A DNA stretch of 64,000 nucleotides from the NCBI RefSeq assembly GCF_019774615.1, contig NZ_CP081496.1:2790001-2854000 (forward strand), in the 5' to 3' direction. How positions within the stretch are numbered: the first letter of the stretch is position 1; each line of letters opens with the position of its first letter. This document shows positions 16,954 to 26,683 of the stretch, piece after piece. Under the pieces are notes generated by a model. That model saw only the letters and a program-made list of their open reading frames with translations, was not told where the DNA came from and did no database searches. The position numbers and the translations under genes were made by a program. This DNA is from Streptomyces sp. BHT-5-2 (lineage in GTDB: Bacteria; Actinomycetota; Actinomycetes; Streptomycetales; Streptomycetaceae).

Positions 16954-17012
16954 CGCCCGGCGCACGCGGCGGGGGGGGGACCGCGAGGGTGCCGCCCACC
17001 GCGCCGCCGCGG

Positions 17013-17882
17013 TCAGAGGACCTTGGACAGGAACGACTGGGTCCGCTCGTGCCGGGGGTTGGTGAGGACGTCGCGGGGATGGCCGGATTCGACCACCACG
17101 CCGTCGTCCATGAAGACCAGCGAGTCGCCGACCTCGCGGGCGAAGCCCATCTCGTGGGTCACCACGACCATCGTCATGCCGTCGGCCGCCAGGTCCTTCA
17201 TGACGTCCAGGACGTCGCCGACCAGCTCCGGGTCGAGGGCCGAGGTCGGCTCGTCGAAGAGCATCAGCTTCGGCTCCATGGCCAGCGCCCGGGCGATCGC
17301 CACCCGCTGCTGCTGGCCGCCGGAGAGCTGCGAGGGGTAGTTGCCGGCCTTGTCGCCCAGCCCGACCCGCTCCAGCAGCGCCGCCGCCCGGTCCCGCGCG
17401 GCCGTTTTGGACTCGCCCTTGACCTGGACCGGCGCCTCCATGATGTTCTCCAGCGCGGTCATGTGCGGGAAGAGGTTGAAGCGCTGGAAGACCATGCCGA
17501 TGTCCCGGCGGCGGGCGGCGACCTCGCGGTCGCGCAGCTCGTAGAGCTTGCCGTGCTGCTCGCGGTAGCCGACCAGTTCGCCGTCGACCGACAGCCGGCC
17601 GGCGTTGATCTTCTCCAGGTGGTTGATGCACCGCAGGAACGTCGACTTGCCGGAACCGGACGGGCCGATCAGGCAGAAGACCTCACCGGGCGCGACCTCC
17701 AGGTCGATGCCCTTGAGGATGTGCGCGGTGCCGAAGGACTTGTGGACGCCCTCGGCCTTGACCATCGGGACGACGGCCTCGCCGGAACCGGTTTCCGCGG
17801 CCGGGCCGGTGCCCTCGTTCGCGCCCTTGTCCGTGGCCTTGTCCGTGCTGTTGTCCGTGCTGTTGTTCTTGCTCGTGCTCAT
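17013..17882 (-). CDS. Polar amino-acid ABC transporter, ATP-binding protein
   Basis: ATPase of 289 residues that drives amino-acid uptake with the next two genes. Walker [11 protein letters not shown]-loop [10 protein letters not shown], signature LSGGQQQR, Walker [13 protein letters not shown] and H-loop VVTHE are all intact. The order and motifs match GlnQ/HisP-type ATPases. The first 35 residues are a Ser/Thr/Asn/Asp-rich extension encoded by imperfect 12-bp repeats (17826-17870), absent from most family members. The ATG overlaps the permease stop (ATGA, 17879-17882). Confidence 0.95.
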   Translation of the reverse strand: MSTSKNNSTDNSTDKATDKGANEGTGPAAETGSGEAVVPMVKAEGVHKSFGTAHILKGIDLEVAPGEVFCLIGPSGSGKSTFLRCINHLEKINAGRLSVDGELVGYREQHGKLYELRDREVAARRRDIGMVFQRFNLFPHMTALENIMEAPVQVKGESKTAARDRAAALLERVGLGDKAGNYPSQLSGGQQQRVAIARALAMEPKLMLFDEPTSALDPELVGDVLDVMKDLAADGMTMVVVTHEMGFAREVGDSLVFMDDGVVVESGHPRDVLTNPRHERTQSFLSKVL

Positions 17883-18817
17883 GCCGCACCTCCGGCGCGG
17901 TTCGGGCCGGCCAGCTTCGCCCTGAGGCGCTGGAACGGGGTGGGCGGAAGCTGGCGGCTGGAGCCGCGGGCGTAGTAGCGCTCCAGGTAGTACTGGCCGA
18001 TGCTGAGCACCGTCGTCGCGATCAGGTACCAGGCGGCGGCCAGGATCAGCATCTCGACCACCACACCGGAGTCCCGGCCGACGTTCTGCGCGGCCTGCAG
18101 CAGGTCGTAGTACTGGACGGCGATGACCAGGGAGGAGGTCTTGAGCATGTTGATGACCTCGTTGCCGGTCGGCGGCACGATCACCCGCATCGCCTGCGGC
18201 ACGACGATCCGGCGCAGCGTCTTGCCGTGGCTCATGCCCAGCGCGTGCGCCGCCTCGGTCTGGCCCTCGTCGACGGCGTTCAGGCCGGCCCGGCAGATCT
18301 CGGCCATGTACGCGGCCTCGTTGAGGCCGAGGCCCAGCAGCGCGCACAGGAACGGGGTCATGAAGTCCGACCACTCGTCCTTGTAGATCGGCATGATGTC
18401 GATGTACTGGAAGACCAGGCCGAGGTTGAACCACAGGAAGAGCTGGACGTAGACCGGGGTGCCGCGGAAGAACCAGATGTAGAACCACGACACCGACTTG
18501 GTCACCGGGTTCTTGGACTGCCGCATGACCGCCAGGATCACGCCCAGCACGATGCCGATCACCATCGACAGCACGGTGATCCACAGGGTGTTGCGCAGGC
18601 CCTTGAGGATGTCCGCGTTGAACATGTACTCCGGTATCGCGCCCCAGTTGACCTTCCCGGAGGCGAAGGCCCGGACGAGCAGGACCAGCAGCCCGATGAC
18701 GACGAGCGCGGCGACCCAGCGCCCGTAGTGGCGGACCGGTATGGCTTTGATGGGCTCGGGCTGGGTCGGCGGAGCGGCCGCCGGCGGCTCGGCCGGCTTG
18801 TCGACGTCAACTGACAC
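17879..18817 (-). CDS. Polar amino-acid ABC transporter, permease
   Basis: Inner-membrane permease of 312 residues of the HisM/GlnP type, with about five to six helices. The N-terminal 30 residues are Pro-rich and cytoplasmic. The coupling (EAA) loop reads [25 protein letters not shown], shortened here to its key part [36 protein letters not shown] is the characteristic amino-acid permease segment. Only one permease gene is present, so a homodimer is likely. It is coupled to the ATPase gene. The binding-protein gene lies 82 bp upstream. Confidence 0.95.
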   Translation of the reverse strand: MSVDVDKPAEPPAAAPPTQPEPIKAIPVRHYGRWVAALVVIGLLVLLVRAFASGKVNWGAIPEYMFNADILKGLRNTLWITVLSMVIGIVLGVILAVMRQSKNPVTKSVSWFYIWFFRGTPVYVQLFLWFNLGLVFQYIDIMPIYKDEWSDFMTPFLCALLGLGLNEAAYMAEICRAGLNAVDEGQTEAAHALGMSHGKTLRRIVVPQAMRVIVPPTGNEVINMLKTSSLVIAVQYYDLLQAAQNVGRDSGVVVEMLILAAAWYLIATTVLSIGQYYLERYYARGSSRQLPPTPFQRLRAKLAGPNRAGGAA

Positions 18818-18899
18818 GGAGAAAAGCCTTTCAGCGTGTGACGGGAGAGGCGTGGGGGGCCGCGCGGAGCGCGCCGGCGGGACGGAACCGGGCGCCGGC

Positions 18900-19883
18900 T
18901 CAGGTACCGCCGTTGATCTGCACTTCCTTGACCGCGGCGTCCTTGACGTTCCACTTGGCCAGGACGCCGTCGTATGCGTGGTTCTTGATCACCAGCTCCA
19001 CGGCCGCCTTGATCGCGTCGCGCAGCTGCGCCTGCCCCTTGGGGACGGCGATGCCGTAGGGCGCCGCCTTGAGCGGGGCGCCGCCGACCATCTGGAAGTC
19101 GTTGCCGCCGCCGGAGACCTTCACCGCGTAGGCCGCGACCGGGTAGTCGCTGGAGACCGCGTCCACCCCGCCGGTCCGCAGCCGGGTCTGGGCCTCGGAG
19201 TCGTTGTCGAACGCCTCGATGGAGATCGGCTGCTGGCCGCCGTCCTCACATGCCTTGGACTTGTCCTTGGCCAGGTCGTGGGAGACGGTGCCGCGCTGCA
19301 CGGCGAGTTTCTTGCCGCACATGGCCTCCCAGCCGTCGATGCCCTTGGTCTTGCCCTTCTGGGTGTAGAGCGAGACACCGACGTTGAGGTAATCCACGAA
19401 ATCGACGCCGTCACCGATCTTCTTGCCGGTGGTGGAGTCGATGCCCTCCTGCCGGTCCTTGGTGTCCGTCATCGCCGACATCGCGATGTCGTAGCGCTTG
19501 GACTTCAGGCCGCCCATGAGGGTGTCGAAAGTGGCGTTGTTGAAATTGAGCTTGATGCCCAATTCCTTGCCGATCGCCGCCCCGAGATCCGGATCGATGC
19601 CCTCCACCGCGCCGTTCGAGCGGAACTCCACCGGCTTGTACGTGATGTCCGAGCCGACCTGGAGCATCGCCTTGTCCTGGACGTCCTTGGGGAGTCTGTT
19701 GAACAGCGGGGCGTGCGGATTCCGGTTCTTGGCCGCCTCCCGTCGGGCGATGGCCGCGTCCGTCTGGTCACCGCAGGCGCTGAGCAGCAGCAGCGATGCG
19801 GTGACCGTGGCTATCGCGGCGGCGGTCCGTACGGACCTGCCGGACCTGCCGGCCGCCGCGCGACGGGTGGTGTCTGCGGTCAT
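18900..19883 (-). CDS. Polar amino-acid ABC transporter, substrate-binding lipoprotein
   Basis: Extracellular solute-binding protein (family 3) of 327 residues, anchored by a lipid. The lipobox is LLLLSACG, with Cys at about residue 37, after a basic N-terminus. The SBP_bac_3 fold is clear from YKPVEFRSNGAVEGIDPDL, DIAMSAMTDTKDRQE and GIAVPKGQAQLRDAIKAAV. Start ATG 19883 follows AGGAGGATCCGC. It is the first gene of the three-gene operon. Ligand identity within the polar amino acids cannot be read. Confidence 0.95.
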   Translation of the reverse strand: MTADTTRRAAAGRSGRSVRTAAAIATVTASLLLLSACGDQTDAAIARREAAKNRNPHAPLFNRLPKDVQDKAMLQVGSDITYKPVEFRSNGAVEGIDPDLGAAIGKELGIKLNFNNATFDTLMGGLKSKRYDIAMSAMTDTKDRQEGIDSTTGKKIGDGVDFVDYLNVGVSLYTQKGKTKGIDGWEAMCGKKLAVQRGTVSHDLAKDKSKACEDGGQQPISIEAFDNDSEAQTRLRTGGVDAVSSDYPVAAYAVKVSGGGNDFQMVGGAPLKAAPYGIAVPKGQAQLRDAIKAAVELVIKNHAYDGVLAKWNVKDAAVKEVQINGGT

Positions 19884-20447
19884 GCGGATCCTCCTGCGGG
19901 TGGGTAACCGACGTGCCAGTGTGGGCAGTCGACGTGCTGGTGAGAAGGGGGTGGGCACACACCTTTGGGCACCTTTGGGCGTCGCGCCCTCGGTCGGTGA
20001 CGGGAATCTTGCCATCCGGGCTCCGGTATTCGGACTGCCGTTCAGGTCAAAATCGCATAACGGACGGAGAGTGGCGCTTCCCGGTCTTGCGGCAGAAGGG
20101 AAATCGCGGTCCGGCGGCACGGCGGGACGTTCCGTGAGCGGGGCCGCGTCTCGGAATTCGGACAGTCCTGGGGGATCTCCGGCGTTTTCCGCCAATCCGT
20201 CGCTATTGTCGGAGCCTTGTACCGGCAGGTAACGAATCTGACTCGTCGCCGCGCGCGCCCGTCCGGTAGAAAGGTTCGTTACACCCCTCATCCGGGGCTC
20301 AGGGCGCGTGTGCGGCGCGCCCGGCGTCCGTACCTCCCCCCGCGCGGCGGCCATCCGCTGCGCAGGGCACGGGCGCGGTGCCCGCCCACTCCTCAACCAG
20401 GGAGTGGTCAACCCTCAACAGATTTACGACAAAGGGGTCAGAGAACA
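19884..20447. other. 564-bp divergent intergenic region
   Basis: Between the ABC binding protein (minus) and malic enzyme (plus). A direct repeat CTTTGGGCA/CTTTGGGCG lies at 19963-19980. GTAACGAA (20229-20236) and TTCGTTAC (20275-20282) form an exact 8-bp inverted repeat with a 38-nt spacer, suitable for a looping or dimeric regulator. Promoters for both operons must lie here. No gene or RNA is recognised. Confidence 0.5.
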
Positions 20448-21677
20448 GTGGCAGCGGAGATCGTCAATCCTCGCAGCGACAGCGAGACGGGCACGGAGGG
20501 CGGAGCGGACGGCACGTCCGACGAACTCTTCGACCCGGCCTTCGCGCTGCATCGCGGCGGCAAGATGGCCGTCCAGGCAACGGTGCCGGTGAGGGACAAG
20601 GACGACCTGTCCCTCGCGTACACGCCGGGCGTCGCCAAGGTGTGCAGCGCCATCGCCGAGCGGCCCGAGCTCGTGCACGACTACACATGGAAGTCCCAGG
20701 TCGTGGCCGTGGTCACGGACGGCACCGCGGTGCTGGGCCTGGGCGACATCGGCCCGGAGGCATCCCTTCCAGTGATGGAGGGCAAGGCCATCCTCTTCAA
20801 GCAGTTCGGCGGTGTGGACGCGGTGCCGATCGCGCTCGCGACCACCGACACCGACGAGATCGTGGACACCGTCGTCCGCCTCGCGCCCTCCTTCGGCGGC
20901 GTCAACCTGGAGGACATCTCGGCGCCCCGGTGCTTCGAGATCGAGCGCAAGCTCAAGGAGCGCCTGGACATCCCGGTCTTCCACGACGACCAGCACGGCA
21001 CCGCGGTGGTCACCCTCGCCGCGCTGCGCAACGCCGCCAAGCTCACCGACCGGTCGCTGGGCGAGCTGCGGGCGGTCATCTCGGGCGCCGGCGCGGCCGG
21101 GGTCGCCATCGCCAAGATCCTCGTCGAGGCGGGCATCGGCGACGTGGCGGTCTGCGACCGCAAGGGCGTCGTCTCCGCCGACCGCGGCGACCTCACGGAC
21201 GTCAAGCGCGAGTTGGCCGGCTTCACCAACAAGGCGGGCCTGAGCGGCTCCCTGGAGGACGCGCTGGACGGCGCCGACGTCTTCATCGGCGTCTCCGGCG
21301 GCACGGTGCCGGAGGAGGCGGTGGCGAAGATGGCGAAGAACTCGATGATCTTCGCGATGGCCAACCCCAACCCGGAGATCCACCCGGACGTCGCCCACAA
21401 GTACGCCGCGGTGGTCGCCACCGGGCGCAGCGACTTCCCCAACCAGATCAACAACGTGCTGGCCTTCCCCGGCATCTTCGCCGGCGCGATGCAGGTGCGC
21501 GCCTCGCAGATCACCGAGGGCATGAAGCTCGCCGCCGCGGAGGCGCTGGCCGCCGTCGTCGCCGACGAGCTGAGCGCGGAGAAGGTCATCCCCTCGCCGT
21601 TCGACGAGCGGGTCGCCCCGGCCGTCACCGCGGCCGTCGCGGCCGCCGCCCGTGCGGAGGGCGTCGCCCGGCGCTGA
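20448..21677 (+). CDS. NAD(P)-dependent malic enzyme (malate oxidoreductase)
   Basis: Oxidative decarboxylation of malate to pyruvate, linking the TCA cycle with pyruvate and NAD(P)H supply. 409 residues, the short bacterial form without a phosphotransacetylase domain. The malic-enzyme motifs are [32 protein letters not shown] and the metal/substrate site [20 protein letters not shown]. The Rossmann glycine motif is [18 protein letters not shown] 20448 is the start, giving an N-terminus of about 35 residues before the core. It is transcribed alone. Cofactor preference is not decidable by eye. Confidence 0.95.
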   Translation: MAAEIVNPRSDSETGTEGGADGTSDELFDPAFALHRGGKMAVQATVPVRDKDDLSLAYTPGVAKVCSAIAERPELVHDYTWKSQVVAVVTDGTAVLGLGDIGPEASLPVMEGKAILFKQFGGVDAVPIALATTDTDEIVDTVVRLAPSFGGVNLEDISAPRCFEIERKLKERLDIPVFHDDQHGTAVVTLAALRNAAKLTDRSLGELRAVISGAGAAGVAIAKILVEAGIGDVAVCDRKGVVSADRGDLTDVKRELAGFTNKAGLSGSLEDALDGADVFIGVSGGTVPEEAVAKMAKNSMIFAMANPNPEIHPDVAHKYAAVVATGRSDFPNQINNVLAFPGIFAGAMQVRASQITEGMKLAAAEALAAVVADELSAEKVIPSPFDERVAPAVTAAVAAAARAEGVARR

Positions 21678-21855
21678 CCTCGTCCCGCCGTACATCGCCG
21701 ACGGGCCGGACCGGCACCCCCGCGGGTGCGGGCCCGGCCCGTCGGGCATCTGCGGCGAGGGCCGGAAAAAGCGGTGGGATTCCGGACGCCCACGGCTCCG
21801 GCGAGGCGGCGCGTGTCACACCCGCGCCCGCTGTCGCGGCGCGCCCCCGCGGCCT

Positions 21856-21866
21856 ACTTTGGGATC
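21856..21866 (+). promoter_or_regulatory. -10 hexamer of the oxidoreductase gene, leaderless geometry
   Basis: TACTTT (21855-21860) is followed by 6 nt and the ATG at 21867, with no ribosome-binding site. Confidence 0.5.
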
Positions 21867-22829
21867 ATGTTTGCTGCCTACGCCGCCCGTATCGACCGCG
21901 ACCAGCCGCTGAACGGCCTCGAACTGGGGGAGCGCCCGGCCCCCGCCGCCCGCCCCGGCTGGACCACCGTCGACGTCAAGGCCGCCTCCCTCAACCACCA
22001 CGACCTGTGGACGCTGCGCGGCGTCGGGATCACCGAGGAGTCGCTCCCGATGATCCTCGGCTGCGACGCCGCCGGCATCGACGAGCACGGCAACGAGGTC
22101 GTGCTGCACTCCGTCATCGGCCAGACCGGCCACGGCGTCGACCCCGACGAGAAGCCCTCCATCCTCACCGAGCGCTACCAGGGCACCTTCGCCGAGCGGG
22201 TCACCGTGCCCTCCTGGAACGTCCTCCCCAAGCCCGCCGGCCTGTCGTTCGCGGAGGCCGCGTGCCTGCCCACCGCCTGGCTGACCGCGTACCGGATGCT
22301 GTTCACCAACGCCGGGGTCCGGCCCGGGGACAGCGTGCTGGTCCAGGGCGCCGGCGGTGGGGTGGCGACCGCCGCCATCGTCCTGGGCGCCGCCGCCGGC
22401 CTGCGGGTCTTCGCCACCAGCCGGGACGAGAGCAAGCGCAAGCGGGCCGTGGAGCTGGGCGCCGAGGCGGCGTTCGCCTCCGGTGAGCGGCTGCCCCGGC
22501 GGGTGGACGCGGTGATCGAGACGGTCGGCGCCGCCACCTGGTCGCACTCGGTCAAGTCGCTGCGGCCCGGCGGGACCCTGGTCATCTCGGGCGCCACCAG
22601 CGGCTTCACGCCCGAGAACGGGGAGCTGAACCGGATCTTCTTCCTGGAGCTGAAGGTCGTCGGCTCGACGATGGGCAGCAAGGAGGAGCTGGCCGGACTG
22701 CTGAGCTTCTGCGCCGCCAAGGGCGTCCGGCCGGTGATCGACTCCACCCTGCCGCTGGACCGGGCACGCGAGGGCTTCGCGAAGATGGCCGAGGGGGAGC
22801 TCTTCGGCAAGGTCGTGCTGACGGTGTGA
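21867..22829 (+). CDS. Zinc-binding-type alcohol dehydrogenase / quinone oxidoreductase family
   Basis: Medium-chain dehydrogenase/reductase of 320 residues. A GroES-like N-terminal domain with LNHHDLWTLRG is followed by a Rossmann domain (VLVQGAGGGVATAAIVLGAA, about residues 155-175). No structural zinc cysteines are visible, so it belongs with the NADPH:quinone reductase-like members. The substrate is unknown. Start ATG 21867, with a -10 hexamer 6 nt upstream. The HutD-like gene starts 26 bp downstream and is probably cotranscribed. Confidence 0.9.
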   Translation: MFAAYAARIDRDQPLNGLELGERPAPAARPGWTTVDVKAASLNHHDLWTLRGVGITEESLPMILGCDAAGIDEHGNEVVLHSVIGQTGHGVDPDEKPSILTERYQGTFAERVTVPSWNVLPKPAGLSFAEAACLPTAWLTAYRMLFTNAGVRPGDSVLVQGAGGGVATAAIVLGAAAGLRVFATSRDESKRKRAVELGAEAAFASGERLPRRVDAVIETVGAATWSHSVKSLRPGGTLVISGATSGFTPENGELNRIFFLELKVVGSTMGSKEELAGLLSFCAAKGVRPVIDSTLPLDRAREGFAKMAEGELFGKVVLTV

Positions 22830-22855
22830 CGGTGCGGCGGGGAGGGGACGAGGGC

Positions 22856-23458
22856 ATGCGGATCCTGCGGGCCGACGGGCGGGTGGCCGTGCCGTGGCGC
22901 AACGGCGGTGGGCTCACCCGCGAGGTCGCGGCCCACCCGCCGGACGCGGGCTGGGATGCCTTCGCCTGGCGGGTGAGCCTGGCCGAGGTGACCCGGGACG
23001 GGCCGTACTCGCCGCTGCCCGGCGTCCGGCGCATCCTCACCGTCGTGGCCGGCGCCGGGCTGGAACTGACGGTGGACGGCGCGCCGCACCGACTCCCCGG
23101 CCGCCACCGCCCGTTCGCCTTCTCCGGCGCCGCCGCCACCGACTCCCGGCTGCTCGACGGCCCGGTCGTCAATCTGAACGTGATGGTCCGCGAGGGCCGG
23201 ACGGCGGCGGGCGTGGAGATGGTGCGCGGCAGCCGGGAGGCGACGGGGCCGGGGACCACGGTGGTGGTCGCGGTGGACGGCGACGCCCGCCTGCTCGGCG
23301 GCGGGGCGGGGGAGCCGGGTGTGCGGCTGGGGCGGTACGACGCGGCCGTACTGGAGCCGGCGGACGTCGGGGCGGCGCCGGTGCTGCTGCGGACGGACGG
23401 GGTGGCCGCGCTGATCGGGCTGTCAGACGTCAACGGGCCCGCGGGGGCGGGATGTTGA
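22856..23458 (+). CDS. HutD/Ves family protein
   Basis: Cupin-like protein of 200 residues with the HutD signature PWRNGGGLTREVA at the N-terminus and WRVSLAEVTRDGPYSPLPGV after it. HutD proteins occur with histidine-utilisation genes and are thought to control the flux or sense an intermediate, but no hut gene is near here. ATG 22856 has GGGGAGGGG upstream; a GTG at 22826 overlapping the previous stop is an alternative. The last 29 bp overlap the convergent ABM-domain gene. Confidence 0.88.
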   Translation: MRILRADGRVAVPWRNGGGLTREVAAHPPDAGWDAFAWRVSLAEVTRDGPYSPLPGVRRILTVVAGAGLELTVDGAPHRLPGRHRPFAFSGAAATDSRLLDGPVVNLNVMVREGRTAAGVEMVRGSREATGPGTTVVVAVDGDARLLGGGAGEPGVRLGRYDAAVLEPADVGAAPVLLRTDGVAALIGLSDVNGPAGAGC

Positions 23459-24191
23459 CCAGGGTCCGGTAGGGGCGGTAGCAGGCCGCGGGCGGGACGG
23501 CCGGGCCGTTCGCCGCCGGCCGGGCCGGGCCGCCCGCCGCAGGGTGTCCGACGGGGACGGCCGGTGCGACGGTGACGCCGGGCAGGTCCGCGATCGCCGC
23601 CCGCAGCCGCTCCGAGGTCTCCCCGGTACGGAAGGACTGCCAGGCCGAAGCGTCCGTCCACTCCCCGAAGTTGAGCACCCGGCCGCCGTCCGGGGCGACG
23701 TGGAAGTGGGCGCCGAGCAGCCCGGGGACGCGTGCGCGGTCCAGGAGGTCGACGACGGTGTCGGCGAGGGCGCGCTGGGCGTCCGGGCCGGTGGTGGCGA
23801 AGACCGGGGTGGTCACGAAGGCGGGCCGGGGTGCGGCGGGGTCCTGGGGGACGTGGCTGCGGTAGTGGCGGTAACGGGTCGGGCCGGGGCGGCGGATGCC
23901 CGGGATGGCCTCGTCGATCGGGCCGATGGCCGCGGGGCGCCGGGTGCGCACCCACTCCCGGTGGGCGTCGTCGTCGGTCCACTGCGCGTAGTTGAGGACA
24001 TGGCTGCCGTCGGTGCTCAGCAGGGTGGCGAGCGCCAGCATCGCGTCGGGGCGCGGCTGGTGCTCCCACGCGTCGAGCACCGCGTCGGCCGCCGGTTGCT
24101 GGAAACGGGCGGCCGGAACGAGCCAGGGGCTGACGAGGACGGTGGCGGCGTCGGGGCGGCGGACGTCGGGCAGGCCGGTGACGGACGGCAT
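23430..24191 (-). CDS. Tandem ABM-domain protein (antibiotic biosynthesis monooxygenase-like)
   Basis: 253 residues with two copies of an ABM-like dimeric alpha/beta barrel. Repeat 1 contains GSHVLNYAQWTDDDAHREW and repeat 2 contains GGRVLNFGEWTDASAWQSF. ABM domains include cofactor-free monooxygenases and heme-degrading proteins, but catalytic residues are not conserved enough for a reaction to be named. ATG 24191 follows GGGAGC. The stop lies inside the end of the convergent HutD-like gene. Confidence 0.82.
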   Translation of the reverse strand: MPSVTGLPDVRRPDAATVLVSPWLVPAARFQQPAADAVLDAWEHQPRPDAMLALATLLSTDGSHVLNYAQWTDDDAHREWVRTRRPAAIGPIDEAIPGIRRPGPTRYRHYRSHVPQDPAAPRPAFVTTPVFATTGPDAQRALADTVVDLLDRARVPGLLGAHFHVAPDGGRVLNFGEWTDASAWQSFRTGETSERLRAAIADLPGVTVAPAVPVGHPAAGGPARPAANGPAVPPAACYRPYRTLVNIPPPRAR

Positions 24192-24365
24192 ACGGGCTCC
24201 CTGGTGTGTGGGTCGGTGAACAGGAGCCTCGTGCCTCAAGTGCGGTTGAGGTCAAGGGGATCGGGGCCGCGCCGGGCGAGGGGCCCGCTCGCCCTCGTCC
24301 CGGCGCGGATCGCCGCATCGGCCGGCGGCGCCTCCGACCCGGGAGTCACGCCTCCGGCTCGGGCG

Positions 24366-25556
24366 TCACGCCTCCGGGCCCGTCGCCGTCCCCTCCGTCG
24401 CCGTCCCCTCCGGACCGGAACGGCGCAGCAGCCCCCCGATCCGGGCGGCGGCGGCCGCCAGCCGGAGGCGGGACTCCGCGAGCTGTTCCGCGGTGACGCC
24501 GTGGTCGCGGGCGGCGTCCCGCAGGTCGTCGCGGAAGCGGTCCAGCAGGCGGTCGAAGTCGCGGGCCGGATCGCCGCTGCCCGGTTCGGCGGCCCAAGCG
24601 GGCGCGGGCGGTTCGGCCGGGGTCCGCGACGGGGCCTCCCTGCCCTCCCCGGTCTCCCCGGTCGCCTCTTCTTCCTTCGCTTCCCCGGCCTCCTTCGTCA
24701 GGTCGATGCGTTCGACCGTGATGTGGGGGCCGTCCTGGGCGCCGGTGCGCTCCGTGCGCCCGGTGTCCTCCGGGGTGCCCGGGGCCGGCTCCTCGGCGCG
24801 GCCGGCGCCCGCCGCGCCGCTGGTGTAGTGGCCGACCTCGCGGGAGACCTCGCTCAGCGCGTCCCGCACCGCCGCCGACCAGTCGCCGGAGCGCACCGCC
24901 CCCTGGGTCTGCTCCTGGACGCGCCTGATGACGCGTTGCACCTCCTCGCGGGCGAACACCTGGGCGTCCCGGGCCTGTTTGCGGGCCCGCTGGGCCTCCT
25001 GCCGGGCGCGGCGGCTCTCCTCCTTGGCGCGGCGGGCCTGCTCCCGCCACTCCTCCTTGGCGCGCCGGAACTCCTCCTTCGCCTGCTGCCAGGCGTCCTT
25101 GTCGCCGAACGCGGCGTCGAAGTAGTCCGAGGCCTCCGGGAACGGCCGCCCGCCCTTCCCGGCGCCCGCCCGGGCCTGCTGGGCGGCCTCCCGGACCTCT
25201 CGGCGCAGATCGCGCGCCGAGCCGCTGACGTCCTCCCGGATGTCGGAGGCGAGGGCCGCCACCGACTCCCGGATCTCCAGCTCCAGTTCGGCGAGTTCAC
25301 CGCCGCGGTCGGCCAGCTCGGCGCGGCCGGCGTCGGTGATGGAGTAGACCTTGCGCCCGCCCTCGGTCGTGTGGGTCACCAGGCCCTCGGCCTCCAGCTT
25401 GGCCAGCCGCGGGTAGACCGTGCCGGCGGAGGGGGCGTAGAGGCCCTGGAAGCGCTCCTCCAGGAGGCGGATGATCTCGTAGCCGTGCCGCGGGGCCTCG
25501 TCGAGCAGCTTGAGGAGATAGAGGCGCAGACGGCCGTGGGCGAAGACGGGGGGCAT
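24366..25556 (-). CDS. PadR-type regulator with a long coiled-coil extension
   Basis: 396 residues. The PadR winged HTH covers about 1-85 (LRLYLLKLLDEAPRHGYEII, then FQGLYAPSAGTVYPRLAKLE and a wing). The remainder is far longer than in usual PadR proteins: a charged coiled coil of Arg/Glu/Lys/Ala heptads (about 105-215; repeats of EEWREQARRAKEESRRARQE), then a low-complexity acidic/Pro region and a helical C-terminus (about 320-380). The coupled DUF4097 gene lies 2 bp upstream. An inverted repeat at 26520-26550 before that gene is a likely operator. Confidence 0.9.
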   Translation of the reverse strand: MPPVFAHGRLRLYLLKLLDEAPRHGYEIIRLLEERFQGLYAPSAGTVYPRLAKLEAEGLVTHTTEGGRKVYSITDAGRAELADRGGELAELELEIRESVAALASDIREDVSGSARDLRREVREAAQQARAGAGKGGRPFPEASDYFDAAFGDKDAWQQAKEEFRRAKEEWREQARRAKEESRRARQEAQRARKQARDAQVFAREEVQRVIRRVQEQTQGAVRSGDWSAAVRDALSEVSREVGHYTSGAAGAGRAEEPAPGTPEDTGRTERTGAQDGPHITVERIDLTKEAGEAKEEEATGETGEGREAPSRTPAEPPAPAWAAEPGSGDPARDFDRLLDRFRDDLRDAARDHGVTAEQLAESRLRLAAAAARIGGLLRRSGPEGTATEGTATGPEA

Positions 25557-25558
25557 GC

Positions 25559-26485
25559 TCAGAGCACCTTCTTCCCGGCGGGCGGGGTCGTGGGGGAGGG
25601 GGCGTCGGCAGGTCCGTCGACGGGGCTGTCGCCGACCGGGCCGCCGCCGATGGGGCCGTCCGGCTCCTCGGAGGCGGGGCGGCGCAGCAGGGAGAGGGCG
25701 CCGGAGACGGTGGTGGCCTTGAGGCGGCCGGTGCCGGCGCCCAGCGAGCCGGTGATCCGCTTCGTGCCCCACTGGCCGGTGACCCGCAGGTCGTCGAAGG
25801 CGTTGGTGACCACGCCGGTGCCGGTGTTGGCGTCCACCTCGGCGTCGGCCGGGTCGGGCAGCCGGATGGCGATCTCGCCGGAGACCGTGCTCAGTTCGAT
25901 CTGCGCGCCCGCCACCGGGTCCAGGTCCAGGACCATGTCGCCGCTGACGGTCTCGGCGCGCACCGCGCCGCCGATGCCCTCGACGACCGTCAGATCGCCC
26001 GAGACGGAGTGGAACGTGAGGTCGCCGGTGAGGGCCTGGGCCTCGACGCTGCCGGAGACGGTCTCGGCGCGGACCGGGCCGGAGAGGCCGACGAGGGTGC
26101 TGTCCCCGCTGACCCCGCGCAGCTCCGTGCGGCCCGCGATGCCCGAGACGACCGCGGTGGCGCCGACCACCCCGACCTCGACACGGGTGCCGGCCGGCAC
26201 CCTCACCGAGACCACCGCGCCGCGGTGCCAGCCCTTGCGCTCCAGGAACTTCAGCAGGCCCTTCCAGGGCAGGTCGTCGTAGCCGACGGTGAGGGTGCCG
26301 TCCTCGCAGGAGACGGACACCGGCGGGCCGTGCAGCTCGGCGACCTCCACCCGGGCCGGCCCGGTCTCGGAGGTGCCGACGACATTGACGGTGCCGCCCA
26401 CCAGGCGCACGGCGAGGGTGGTGACGGGCTCCTCGATCTCCAGCGTGCGGGATGCGGAGACCGTCCACTCGGTCCGGGCTGACAT
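25559..26485 (-). CDS. DUF4097 beta-solenoid (adhesin-like) protein
   Basis: 308 residues of mostly beta structure. Repeats of the form VSGDxTLVGLSGPVRAETVSG, shortened here to VRAETVSG, occur at least twice and mark the DUF4097/DUF4098 right-handed beta-helix. There is no signal peptide or membrane helix, so it should be cytoplasmic. A Pro/Gly-rich tail follows. ATG 26485 is preceded by GGGGAGGCCAGGT. It is the first gene of a two-gene operon with the PadR regulator (2-bp gap). Such pairs are conserved in Streptomyces, but the role is unknown. Control by PadR is inferred. Confidence 0.88.
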   Translation of the reverse strand: MSARTEWTVSASRTLEIEEPVTTLAVRLVGGTVNVVGTSETGPARVEVAELHGPPVSVSCEDGTLTVGYDDLPWKGLLKFLERKGWHRGAVVSVRVPAGTRVEVGVVGATAVVSGIAGRTELRGVSGDSTLVGLSGPVRAETVSGSVEAQALTGDLTFHSVSGDLTVVEGIGGAVRAETVSGDMVLDLDPVAGAQIELSTVSGEIAIRLPDPADAEVDANTGTGVVTNAFDDLRVTGQWGTKRITGSLGAGTGRLKATTVSGALSLLRRPASEEPDGPIGGGPVGDSPVDGPADAPSPTTPPAGKKVL

Positions 26486-26519
26486 ACCTGGCCTCCCCAG
26501 GGTAGGCAGACAACGCAAC

Positions 26520-26550
26520 ATATCGCGTCTTCGATAAACACGATATATCG
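26520..26550. promoter_or_regulatory. Promoter/operator of the DUF4097-padR operon
   Basis: AT-rich island in a GC-rich context. ATATCG (26520-26525) and CGATAT (26541-26546) form an inverted repeat with a 15-nt spacer, and CGATATATCG (26541-26550) is itself a perfect palindrome. PadR regulators bind AT-rich dyads of this kind. Confidence 0.6.
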
Positions 26551-26683
26551 CAGCCCGTGGGAGTCAAGTGGGTCCAACCCTGAGCCGGCCCTGAGAAGCC
26601 CCCTCCTCATCCCCTGGGTGACGGCCGCCGCCCACCGACCGTCACCCGCCGTACGTCTACGCGCCCTACTCGCCGTAGGCGCC

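Noticed and set aside
16971..16979. The run of nine G as a phase-variation site
   Set aside because: It lies after the methyltransferase stop and outside any gene, so slippage would have no coding effect.
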